Below are positions 23,209-30,817 of a stretch of 63,356 nucleotides of DNA, in pieces; position 1 is the first letter of the stretch; each line of letters opens with the position of its first letter. The notes beneath the pieces were generated by a model. The model worked only from the letters and a program-made list of their open reading frames with translations, did not search any database and was not told the origin of the DNA. Origin of the DNA: an uncultured Collinsella sp. (GTDB taxonomy: Bacteria > Actinomycetota > Coriobacteriia > Coriobacteriales > Coriobacteriaceae); contig UQIL01000012.1 of assembly GCA_900541025.1 (NCBI GenBank), positions 1-63,356 of the forward strand, in the 5' to 3' direction. Both the position numbers and the translations under genes were made by a program.

Positions 23209-24459
23209 CTATGCCTGCATCGAAGATTGTGCTGCCCGCTTGCGCTCCCAGCGGGCGAGCTTGATCGTCACTAGCGTGAGTACCCAGGCCACGAGCGAGA
23301 ACGCGGCGCCAACGGCGCCCACGTAGGCAATGCCAATTCCGCTTACCACGGCGCCGCCCACCGCGGTGCCAAACGAGATGCCGACGTTAAACGCCATGGG
23401 CTCCACCGAGCTCGCGAGCACCATCGATTTGGGGTGACGGCTGCGGGCCACGTCCATAAAGTGCGTGATGCACGAGACCGAGAACAGATACATGAGCATC
23501 GCCAGACTAAAGACAAAAACGAGTGCGAGGGGCATGGCGGCGCCCACGGCAAACAGTCCAAACAGTGCCGCTGCCTGCAGCGTAAACGTCACGAGCAGCG
23601 CCTTCATGCCAAAACGCGCGTCGATCCATCCGCCCAAGATGTTCGAGATCAGGCAAAACACGCCGTAGGCCATGAGTGTAGTGCTTGCCTGGACGGTGCC
23701 CATGCCCAACACCTGCTCCAGATAGGGCGTCACGTAGCCGTAAAACACGTAGACCGACCCCACGCCAAACAAAAAGATGAGCATGCCGGTGATAATGCTC
23801 GGCTCGCGCAGAAGCCCCGCCTGCTCGCGGAATGTGGCAGGCTCATCGGTCTGTCCGGCACGCGGCATAAACGCCACGAGCGCAGTACAGATCAGAACGG
23901 CGAAGGCGAGCGTACCGTACATGGCAACGTGCCAGTCGAGCGTATCGGCCACAAACTTGCCGATCGAGGTCACAAAGACCATCGCCACGGAGAAAGCGCC
24001 GTACACCACCGAGATGGCGAGCGAGGTCTGCTGCGGAGACAGCAGCTCGGGGATATACGTCACGCCTACGGCGAGCAGTGCGCCCGAGACGGAGCCCAAG
24101 ATGATGCGCGAGGCAAACAGCACTTGGAAGTTGGGCGCCAACGCCATGACAAGATTGCCGAGCACAAAGACAATGCTGTAGCACACGAGCAGCTGGTAGC
24201 GGCGGAAGCGTCCCGTGCTGAGCGCAAGCACCGGCGTCGCGATGGCGTAGACGAGCGCGAACACGCTGATGAGCTGGCCTGCGGTGGCAAGTGAGATGCC
24301 GAGTTCCGTCGCCAGGTCGCTCTCGATGCCGATAACCACGAACTCCGAGCAGCCGAGCGAAAAGCCCAACAACACGAGCAGCGCCAGGCAAAGGTTGGTG
24401 CGCGCGGGTGAAAGCGCGGCGGCGGTCGATGCTGTTGCAGACGAGGTTGTGGCGGTCAA
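23209..24459 (-). CDS. MFS efflux transporter, DHA1 (AraJ/YdhP-like)
   Basis: A 416-residue membrane carrier with twelve predicted helices. Helix 1 has GFSLGCSEFVVIGIESDLATELGIS, followed by AGQLISVFALVYAIATPVLALSTGRF, which is the pattern of the AraJ/YdhP branch of drug:H+ antiporter family 1. Members export sugars, drugs or amino acids. The frame is open far upstream without a good site. I chose TTG 24459 because GGAG lies 8 bases before it; GTG 24468 overlaps that GGAG. The first residues, up to about 20, are Thr/Ala/Ser-rich and cytoplasmic. It diverges from the isomerase gene. The substrate is unknown. Confidence 0.78.
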   Translation of the reverse strand: MTATTSSATASTAAALSPARTNLCLALLVLLGFSLGCSEFVVIGIESDLATELGISLATAGQLISVFALVYAIATPVLALSTGRFRRYQLLVCYSIVFVLGNLVMALAPNFQVLFASRIILGSVSGALLAVGVTYIPELLSPQQTSLAISVVYGAFSVAMVFVTSIGKFVADTLDWHVAMYGTLAFAVLICTALVAFMPRAGQTDEPATFREQAGLLREPSIITGMLIFLFGVGSVYVFYGYVTPYLEQVLGMGTVQASTTLMAYGVFCLISNILGGWIDARFGMKALLVTFTLQAAALFGLFAVGAAMPLALVFVFSLAMLMYLFSVSCITHFMDVARSRHPKSMVLASSVEPMAFNVGISFGTAVGGAVVSGIGIAYVGAVGAAFSLVAWVLTLVTIKLARWERKRAAQSSMQA

Positions 24460-24620
24460 GGTTGTCACTCCAATGTCGCATGAATAAGCGGGATTCAATC
24501 CCTGCAACTCTAGCAGAATGTGGCAAAGAAGCAGCGCCTTTGTCACAGTCTGCGCTTGCCTGTATAGTCGCAATACAGGCGAAGATGGTCTCAGGTACAT
24601 CGCGGGCGACAGGAGATCCC

Positions 24621-25568
24621 ATGGGTATGCACACGACAAAGGTTGCAGTGGGCGAGGGCAAGTTTACGCTCGAGGCCCAGTTGACGGTGACGCCGCGAGG
24701 CATGGTGGTGTACGCCTGCTCGCCGGAGTTCGCACATCTGGGCGCCACGGCGCAGGCCATTCCGCGTCCCGAGCCCGGACGCACGGCGACCGTGAGCATC
24801 TTGGCCGTTCCGTGCCATCGCGACGAGATCCCGGCGCACGACATTGCAGCGGCACTGGCCACGCGTTTTGGCGTGCCGGTGACCGCAAGCACGGGCTTTC
24901 ATGTTGAGCAGGCGAGCAAGGACGATCTGCAGCGCGTGCTCAACACCACCAAGGAGCTCATCGCCGCGCTCGAAGAAACCGCGGCCCGCATATTGCGTGC
25001 CGGCTGGGACGAGGGCGGTGCGGGTGCCGAGGTCGTGGCGGTCGATGCCGCGACCGGCGAGGTGCTCACTCCTGTCGATCGCATCAAAGCCCATACCGGC
25101 GAGGGCATTCTGCACCAAGCATTCCTGACGCTTCTGGTCGAGGGCCAGGGCGAAGACACTCGTCTGCTGCTCTGCCGCCGTAGTCCGCTCAAGCGCCTGT
25201 GGGGTGGGGTGCTGGCCGATAGCTGCGCCGGCCATCCGCTCCCGGGGGAGGACGTCGCCGCTGCGACGGCGCGTCGCATCAACGAAGAGCTTGGCATCAC
25301 GCGCGAGCCCGGCGAGCTCAAGCACCTGGGGCACGTGGTGTACCGCGAGGATCACGGCGACGGCCGCTGCGAGTGCGAATGGTGCGAGGTCTATCTGGCT
25401 CGCGTCGAGCCGGGCGAGCTACATATCAACCAAGAGGAAATCTCGGAAGTACGCCGCGTGGCGCCCTCCGAGCTCGATGGCTACCTGCAAGGTCATCCCG
25501 AGCAGCTAGCCCCCTGGCTCCGCGAGGCCCTCAGCGACCCAACCATCCGCGCGGTCCTTGCGATGTGA
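24621..25568 (+). CDS. idi: LpdD-like domain fused to type I isopentenyl-diphosphate delta-isomerase
   Basis: A 315-residue two-domain protein. The C-terminal 180 residues are a Nudix-type IPP isomerase: LHQAFLTLLVE, CRRSPLKRLWGGVLADSCAGHPLPGE with the catalytic Cys and metal-binding His, ARRINEELGI, and CECEWCEVYL with the catalytic Glu. It turns IPP into DMAPP. The first 120 residues (EFAHLGATAQAIPRP, then VSILAVPCHRDEIPAHDIAAALA and GVPVTASTGFHVEQASKDDL) match the pattern I know from LpdD-like proteins tied to prenylated-FMN decarboxylases. prFMN is made from a dimethylallyl phosphate, so the fusion makes chemical sense. ATG 24621 follows AGGAGATCCC. The isomerase call is firm, the N-terminal one moderate. 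Confidence 0.82.
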   Translation: MGMHTTKVAVGEGKFTLEAQLTVTPRGMVVYACSPEFAHLGATAQAIPRPEPGRTATVSILAVPCHRDEIPAHDIAAALATRFGVPVTASTGFHVEQASKDDLQRVLNTTKELIAALEETAARILRAGWDEGGAGAEVVAVDAATGEVLTPVDRIKAHTGEGILHQAFLTLLVEGQGEDTRLLLCRRSPLKRLWGGVLADSCAGHPLPGEDVAAATARRINEELGITREPGELKHLGHVVYREDHGDGRCECEWCEVYLARVEPGELHINQEEISEVRRVAPSELDGYLQGHPEQLAPWLREALSDPTIRAVLAM

Positions 25569-25578
25569 TCGCCACCCC

Positions 25579-25646
25579 AAACCGTCTCAACATTCGATGA
25601 AAATCTCGAAATCGAGGAAAAGCGCCGAATGTTGGGACGGTTTTCC
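25579..25646 (+). terminator. Long hairpin with T-tail after idi
   Basis: An 18-bp stem with one G-U pair (25579-25596 with 25626-25643) has a long loop that contains its own small stem (CTCG-AAAT-CGAG), followed by TTTTCCT. It starts 10 bases past the idi stop. It may be a terminator or another dispersed fold-back. Confidence 0.6.
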
Positions 25647-25728
25647 TATCTGTGCCAGCGAGCTCTCGTGCGATCTGCGGGTATAAGACTGGCAAGTGTT
25701 TATTTGCGAGGCCAAGGGGGCGCCCCGT

Positions 25729-26571
25729 ATGGATATCGATAACTTTGAATGGTGGTATAGCGAGGGCGAGGCTCCGGACGAGGAGTGGGACGAGCCCGCG
25801 CCGCGTGACGTGTCGAGCGCCGATGCTGAAACCGGCAACGACGTCGCCGCCGAGCCTCAGACCTTCGAACAGGCCTGGGCCCAGGCCGAGGCCGATGAGG
25901 CTAAGGCCGATGCCACGGCAACGCTGGGTGAGCCAGCCGACATGTCAATCTCGCCGGCAAAGACGCCGCAGCCACGTCATACCATCGACCCCGACAGCAC
26001 GGCATCCTTCAGTATCCTCGACGTGCCCTCGCAGGGTGCCCAGGCGCCCGCCCCCACGCATCGCCCCAACCTAGCTCGTGAGGAAGACGCGGGCCACCGC
26101 TCGCCACTTGGCCCCATCCTCATCGCCTTTATGGCCGGCGTCATTGCCTGCTCGGCGATCGGCAGCGTCTGGAGCCATGTGGAACAACAGCGCGAAGATG
26201 CCGCCAAGGTCGAGATGTCTGTCGAGCAATCGCTCAGCCGCACGCGCTCGGTGCATGTGTCGGTCGAGGTTAAAGACGGTGCGACGTGGGACACCGCGCG
26301 CGGCGACAGCCAAATGCTCATCCATATCGTGGGCCGCACGCTCAAGGGCCAGGCAGTCGACGAGTACCAATACGTCAATTCCGATGGTGACGGCATTGAG
26401 CTCAAGCCCGGCGACTACGAACTCACGGTCGACGAGCCGCCTGTCGCCACCGACGGTACGCGTTTCCGTGCCTCAAAGCGCATGGTTCCCGTGAGCTTTA
26501 ACTCGCAAGCACCCGATACGGTCGACAGCACGCCGCAGGGCGGGTTTGACCTGTACGTGGACACTCAATAA
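25729..26571 (+). CDS. Hypothetical single-pass membrane protein with acidic N-terminus
   Basis: A 280-residue protein I cannot assign to a family. The first 130 residues are hydrophilic, acidic and Ala/Pro-rich (WWYSEGEAPDEEWDEPAP and so on), typical of a disordered cytoplasmic region. One transmembrane helix follows (LGPILIAFMAGVIACSAIGSVW, about residues 137-158), then a short coil (HVEQQREDAAKVEMSVEQSL) and an outside domain of about 110 residues with beta-like strands (SVHVSVEVKDGATWD, IELKPGDYELTVDEPPV). The start at 25729 has AAGGGGG upstream. The outer domain looks like a small immunoglobulin-like or carboxypeptidase-regulatory fold. It is probably a type II surface protein of unknown role. 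Confidence 0.65.
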   Translation: MDIDNFEWWYSEGEAPDEEWDEPAPRDVSSADAETGNDVAAEPQTFEQAWAQAEADEAKADATATLGEPADMSISPAKTPQPRHTIDPDSTASFSILDVPSQGAQAPAPTHRPNLAREEDAGHRSPLGPILIAFMAGVIACSAIGSVWSHVEQQREDAAKVEMSVEQSLSRTRSVHVSVEVKDGATWDTARGDSQMLIHIVGRTLKGQAVDEYQYVNSDGDGIELKPGDYELTVDEPPVATDGTRFRASKRMVPVSFNSQAPDTVDSTPQGGFDLYVDTQ

Positions 26572-26648
26572 TTACGTGCCGCCCCGTCCCGCGGCCAAGA
26601 GTGGGACAATAGCCCTCGACACTGTTGTTTACTTTTGGAGGAAGTAGC

Positions 26649-27542
26649 ATGTCCACCGTCACCACCATCAAGCGCGGCGGCCTCACCGCGGCCATCGATT
26701 CCATGGGCGCCCAGCTCACGAGCCTTGCCCTCAACGGCAACGAGTATCTGTGGCAGGGCGACTCGGCCTTTTGGGGCAAGCACGCGCCCATTCTGTTCCC
26801 CATCGTGGGCTCGCTGCGCAACAACACGGCAACGTCTGCGGCCGGCACCTGCGAGATGGCACGCCACGGCATCGCGCGCATTGTCGAGCACAAGCTGGTC
26901 GAGGTCTCCGAGGATGGCTCCTCGGTAACCTACGAGATCACCGACACGCCCGAGTCGCTCAAGGCCTTCCCCTTCCACTTTAAGCTCAATATGACCTATG
27001 CGCTCACCGGCGACGCTACGCTCACGCAGACCTTTGCCGTCGCCAACACCGGAGACGTGGACCTGCCGTTCTCGGTGGGTGGCCACCCCGCGTTTAACGT
27101 GCCTGCCCCCGGTGCCGATGGCGAGGCGTTCGAGGATTACGAGCTGGCATTTACCGAGGCGTGGACCAACGAGGCTCCCATCATTACGCCCGATGGCCTC
27201 ATGACGTTCGAGGGCAGCTATAAGGCGCCCGATAATTCGGACGTGCTGCCCATCACGCATCGCAGCTTCGATAACGACGCCATTATGTTCACCGACGTTC
27301 CCGGCTCTACGCTCACGCTGCGCGGTCGCAAGTCGGGCCATGGCGTCAAGATCGACTTTGAGGGCTTTAAGTACATCGGCGTGTGGTCTGCCGCCAACGA
27401 CGCGCCGTTTGTGGCGCTCGAGCCCTGGACCGGCCACACCACCATGGACACCGAGGACGACGTCTTCGAGCACAAGGTCAACACCATCACCTTGGCGCCG
27501 GGCGAGACGGACGAGCGCAGCTTTAGCGTTACGCTGCTCTAG
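26649..27542 (+). CDS. Aldose 1-epimerase family protein
   Basis: A 297-residue cytoplasmic protein of the galactose-mutarotase fold (LacX/YeaD-like branch). It opens with IKRGGLTAAIDSMGAQLTSL and NEYLWQGDSAFWGKHAPILFPIVG, and has the conserved residues ARHGIAR near 78 and FSVGGHPAFNVP near 150, where the two histidines and a late Glu (CALEPWTG-type motif, here VALEPWTG) form the active site. These enzymes interconvert sugar anomers, or sugar-phosphate anomers in the YeaD group. ATG 26649 is preceded by GGAGGAAG. It has its own upstream gap and no clear operon partner. Confidence 0.85.
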   Translation: MSTVTTIKRGGLTAAIDSMGAQLTSLALNGNEYLWQGDSAFWGKHAPILFPIVGSLRNNTATSAAGTCEMARHGIARIVEHKLVEVSEDGSSVTYEITDTPESLKAFPFHFKLNMTYALTGDATLTQTFAVANTGDVDLPFSVGGHPAFNVPAPGADGEAFEDYELAFTEAWTNEAPIITPDGLMTFEGSYKAPDNSDVLPITHRSFDNDAIMFTDVPGSTLTLRGRKSGHGVKIDFEGFKYIGVWSAANDAPFVALEPWTGHTTMDTEDDVFEHKVNTITLAPGETDERSFSVTLL

Positions 27543-27572
27543 GGGTTCCGCCGTTCTGGGCGGTCATAACTT

Positions 27573-27636
27573 GAGCGTGGATAATCTCCCGTTTTGAGCT
27601 CATGTGCGAGCCAAAAGTGGGAGATTTTCCACCCTC
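27573..27636. repeat. GAGCGTGG palindromic repeat, second copy
   Basis: One unit GAGCGTGGATAATCTCCCG (27573-27591) faces a slightly diverged inverted unit (27618-27636). It is a shorter form of the four-unit element at 20997-21118. Confidence 0.7.
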
Positions 27637-27654
27637 ATTTCGATGCATGGGTTA

Positions 27655-27737
27655 GGGTAGCTAATTTGGGACGGGGCTATTCTGACTACTTTGCATGTGA
27701 AAGTAGTCAGAATAGCCCCGTCCCAAATTAGCTACCC
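27655..27737. repeat. Perfect inverted repeat with 38-bp arms
   Basis: Arms 27655-27692 and 27700-27737 are perfect reverse complements with a 7-base loop (GCATGTG). The sequence includes GGGACGGGGCTATTCTGAC. It could act as a bidirectional terminator, but the perfection and length suggest a recently moved or actively maintained element. Confidence 0.85.
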
Positions 27738-27769
27738 CTGCATCAATCTGTTATTTTCCAGTTCGTAAA

Positions 27770-27789
27770 CTTGTATGTATGCATACAAG
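27770..27789 (+). promoter_or_regulatory. Operator-like dyad upstream of the amino acid ABC operon
   Basis: CTTGTATG-TATG-CATACAAG is a perfect 8-bp-arm palindrome 64 bases before the solute-binding protein start, in the promoter area. It resembles GntR-type sites. No regulator gene is adjacent, so the binding protein is unknown. Confidence 0.5.
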
Positions 27790-27852
27790 TGGATAGCGGC
27801 GTGCGGTATCCTGTTGAGTCGTCAGCATACGATTCAACAGGGAAGGCAGATT

Positions 27853-28779
27853 ATGCATTCTCCCCAACAGCGCGATGCGCAGCGCCAACCGGTGTGCAGC
27901 CGCCGCATCTTTTTGGGTAGCGCCCTCGCCGCGAGCGCTACCGTCGTCGCCGGCGCGCTCGCCGGCTGCCAGCGCCCCTCTACGCTGGAAGTGGTCCAGC
28001 CTACGACGGGCGGCGGTCGCGACGACCTGTCCGATTCCGTCATCGGCAAGGACAAGATCCGCATTGGCATGGAGGCGGCCTACGCCCCGTACAACTGGCA
28101 GGTCTCCGAGGCCAGCGAGTTCACCATCCCCATCGATAACGTGCAGGGCGCCTATGCCGACGGCTACGACGTGCAGATCGCCAAGATCGTCTGCAAGGCC
28201 CTCGGCGGCGAGCCCGTTGCCGTCAAGCAGAGCTTCTCGGGCCTTATCGATTCGCTCAACAACGGCCAGATCGACCTCATCATTGCCGGCATGAGCGCCA
28301 CGCCCGAGCGCGAGGAGTCCGTCGGCTTTTCCGACCCGTACTTTATCGGGTACTTTGGTCTGTTCGTAAAAGAGGGCTCACCCTACCAAAACGCGACCAA
28401 GCTCAGCGACTTCAGCGGCGCCACGGTGCTCGGTCAAAAGGACACCATGCTCGATACCGTCATCGACGAGATCCCGGGCGTCGTCCACAAGAACCCGGTC
28501 GACTCCGTCCCCACGGTGTTCTCGAATCTGCTGCAGGGCACGTGCGACGCCGTGACTTACAACACCGAGAACGAGAAGGGCTATATGGCCCAAAACCCGG
28601 GTATCGTCCCTATTCATTTTGCCGAGGGCGAGGGCTTTAAGCAGGAGGTCGCGGCAAACGTCGGCTGTCGCAAGGGCTCGGACAAACTGCTTAAACTCAT
28701 CGACAAGACACTCAAGGGCATTAGCCAAGAGGAACGCGACCAAATGTGGGACGCGTGCCTCGACCGCCAGCCGGCATAG
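27853..28779 (+). CDS. Amino acid ABC transporter substrate-binding lipoprotein
   Basis: A 308-residue family 3 solute-binding protein for polar amino acids. The signal has a twin-arginine motif (SRRIFLGSALAAS) followed by a lipobox, LAGC, so the mature protein is likely a lipoprotein exported by Tat. The binding domain starts IRIGMEAAYAPYNW, has ADGYDVQIAKIVCKALG and IIAGMSATPEREESVGFSDPY near residue 155, all family hallmarks. The extra segment ASEFTIPIDNVQGAYADG is also seen in related cystine/histidine-binding members. ATG 27853 follows AGGGAAGG. It is the first gene of a binding protein-permease-ATPase operon; the permease starts 9 bases later. Confidence 0.88.
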   Translation: MHSPQQRDAQRQPVCSRRIFLGSALAASATVVAGALAGCQRPSTLEVVQPTTGGGRDDLSDSVIGKDKIRIGMEAAYAPYNWQVSEASEFTIPIDNVQGAYADGYDVQIAKIVCKALGGEPVAVKQSFSGLIDSLNNGQIDLIIAGMSATPEREESVGFSDPYFIGYFGLFVKEGSPYQNATKLSDFSGATVLGQKDTMLDTVIDEIPGVVHKNPVDSVPTVFSNLLQGTCDAVTYNTENEKGYMAQNPGIVPIHFAEGEGFKQEVAANVGCRKGSDKLLKLIDKTLKGISQEERDQMWDACLDRQPA

Positions 28780-28788
28780 GGAGGCAGC

Positions 28789-29937
28789 ATGAAAACCATC
28801 AATCGTCTGGCCTCCTTTATCAAGGCCGACCACCGTTATGTGTACCTGGGCACGAGTGTCATCGCGGCGCTTGGCCTGGCGTTTAGCCAGCGCAACCCCA
28901 CGCCGCTGAGCTTCTTGGCGCCCACCGGTATCTTCCAGGATTGCCTCTGGGCAATCCTTTGGGCCTGGCTCGTCGCGTCGGCGGCGGCGCTCGTCACCAA
29001 GATTATGCACTGGAGCGACTATCGCGAAAAGTCGCCGTTCGCATCCGAGCGTTTCTGTCGTGGCGCACGCTTAGGCAGCTATGTCGTCGTTGCTATTGCG
29101 GCGATCTTCTTTGTCGACCGCTGCGTCATGTCGTTTATCGACCTGGTACAGGTGAGCATTGTCTCGGACTCCAACCCCAGCGACTTTTTGTCGAGCCTGG
29201 TCTACATGACCTACAAGAGCGGCGACTTCTTTATCCGCGGTATCGAGATCACCATCGCGCTTGCCACCTTCGGCACTGTCATCGCATTCTTCCTGGCGCT
29301 GCTCTTTGTGTTCCTGCGTATTCAGACGTTCGACCGCGTGGATAACGATCTGGTGCGCTTCTTTAAGAGCATCGGCCGCGGCTTTGCGACCATTTACTCC
29401 ACCATCGTGCGCGGCACGCCCATGATGGTCCAGGGCCTGCTCATCTATTACGCGGGCTTCACCGTTTTGCGCGGCATGGGATTCGAGACCGCTCAGGCCA
29501 ACCAGATTTGGAGTACCTTCACCGCCGGCCTCGTCACTATCTCGCTCAACTCCACCGCCTACATGATGGAGGTCCTGCGCGGCGGTATCGAGTCCATCGA
29601 TCCCGGCCAGGCCGAGGCGGCGCGCTCGCTGGGTCTGTCGCAGTGGCAGGCCATGCGCAAGGTCGTGTTCCCCCAGGGCATTAAAAACGCGATTCCGGCG
29701 CTCACCAACGAGCTCATCATCAACATCAAGGATTCGTCGGTGCTTTCGGTCATCGGCGTGTTCGACCTCATGTACGCCACCACCACCGTCGCCGGCGTGT
29801 ACTACCGCCAGATGGAGGTCTACTGCGTGGCGCTCGTGGTCTACCTGATCCTGACGCTCGTGGCGAGCCGCCTGCTCGAAGCCTTTGGCAAAAAACTCGG
29901 CGCCGAGGCCCCGGCAACGCTGCCCAGCTCCAACTAG
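28789..29937 (+). CDS. Amino acid ABC transporter permease with extended N-terminus
   Basis: A 382-residue membrane subunit of the HisM/GlnP type. The C-terminal 220 residues carry the usual inner-membrane domain, with the EAA loop EAARSLGLSQWQAMRKVVFPQGI near residue 280 that contacts the ATPase, and RGTPMMVQGLLIYYAGF earlier. The N-terminal 150 residues are extra: three hydrophobic helices (for example GTSVIAALGLAF and LGSYVVVAIAAIFFVDRCV) not found in the standard 220-residue permease. The gene sits 9 bases after the binding protein and 22 before the ATPase. It probably works as a homodimer. Confidence 0.87.
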   Translation: MKTINRLASFIKADHRYVYLGTSVIAALGLAFSQRNPTPLSFLAPTGIFQDCLWAILWAWLVASAAALVTKIMHWSDYREKSPFASERFCRGARLGSYVVVAIAAIFFVDRCVMSFIDLVQVSIVSDSNPSDFLSSLVYMTYKSGDFFIRGIEITIALATFGTVIAFFLALLFVFLRIQTFDRVDNDLVRFFKSIGRGFATIYSTIVRGTPMMVQGLLIYYAGFTVLRGMGFETAQANQIWSTFTAGLVTISLNSTAYMMEVLRGGIESIDPGQAEAARSLGLSQWQAMRKVVFPQGIKNAIPALTNELIINIKDSSVLSVIGVFDLMYATTTVAGVYYRQMEVYCVALVVYLILTLVASRLLEAFGKKLGAEAPATLPSSN

Positions 29938-29959
29938 GCTCAAGACGAGGAGAATCATC

Positions 29960-30745
29960 ATGGCAGATACCGCCACTACCGGCGTTGCGGCCGCCGCACA
30001 AACTAAAGAGCCGCTCATCCGCGTCGAGGGCCTGCGCAAGAGCTTCGGCTCGCTCGAGGTGCTCAAGGGCATCGACCTGTCCGTTAACCCCGGCGAGGTC
30101 GTCACCATTATCGGCGCCTCGGGCTCGGGCAAGTCGACCTTCCTGCGCTGTCTCAACCTGCTCGAGACCCCGGACGCGGGCCACATCTGGTTCCACGGCC
30201 AGGACCTTACGGCCGAGCGCTGCAATATCAATAAACTCCGCGAGGACATCGGCATGGTGTTCCAGGGCTTTAACCTGTTCAACAACATGGACGTGCTCGA
30301 CAACTGCACGCTCGCGCCCGTCACGCTCAAAAAGATGAGCAAGGCCGAGGCCGAGAAGGTCGCGATGGAGCATCTGACCAGCGTGGGACTCGAAAAGTTC
30401 GCGCACGCCGCCGTGGGCCGTCTGTCCGGTGGTCAAAAACAGCGCGTGGCCATCGCTCGTGCCCTGTGCATGAATCCGCAGATCATGCTGTTCGACGAGC
30501 CGACCTCCGCGCTCGACCCCGAGATCGTGGGAGAGGTGCTCGAGGTCATGCGCAAGCTCGCGGCCGACGGCATGACCATGGTCGTCGTCACGCACGAGAT
30601 GGCCTTTGCCCGAACCGTGTCCGACCGCGTGGTCTTTATGGACAAGGGCGTGGTGCTCGAGGACGCCGCGCCGGCCGAGCTCTTCGGCAACCCCAAACAC
30701 CAGCGCACGCGCGAGTTCCTCTCTCGTTATCTGGAGGACAAATAA
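29960..30745 (+). CDS. Polar amino acid ABC transporter ATP-binding protein
   Basis: A 261-residue ATPase of the GlnQ/HisP group. Walker A is GASGSGKST (about residue 53), the Q-loop VFQGFNLFNNMDVLDNC, the signature LSGGQKQRVAIARAL (about 158), Walker B IMLFDEPTSALD and the switch His in VVVTHEMAFA. All catalytic residues are intact. ATG 29960 follows GAGGAG; the earlier in-frame ATG lies within the permease gene and is less likely. Third gene of the importer operon. The M20 peptidase downstream may share its transcript. Confidence 0.9.
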   Translation: MADTATTGVAAAAQTKEPLIRVEGLRKSFGSLEVLKGIDLSVNPGEVVTIIGASGSGKSTFLRCLNLLETPDAGHIWFHGQDLTAERCNINKLREDIGMVFQGFNLFNNMDVLDNCTLAPVTLKKMSKAEAEKVAMEHLTSVGLEKFAHAAVGRLSGGQKQRVAIARALCMNPQIMLFDEPTSALDPEIVGEVLEVMRKLAADGMTMVVVTHEMAFARTVSDRVVFMDKGVVLEDAAPAELFGNPKHQRTREFLSRYLEDK

Positions 30746-30817
30746 CCGACCGCAAACGCTTATGTGGCAGGGCCGCTCCCGTGGGGCGGCCCTCGTCATC
30801 ACAATCGAAAGGATGTC

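Larger units (their letters stand above)
27543..27852. other. Repeat-filled intergenic region before the amino acid ABC operon
   Basis: About 310 gene-free bases holding, in order, a GAGCGTGG palindrome (27573-27636), a perfect 38-bp-arm palindrome (27655-27737), and a 20-bp operator-like dyad (27770-27789) just before the solute-binding protein gene. Confidence 0.6.
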
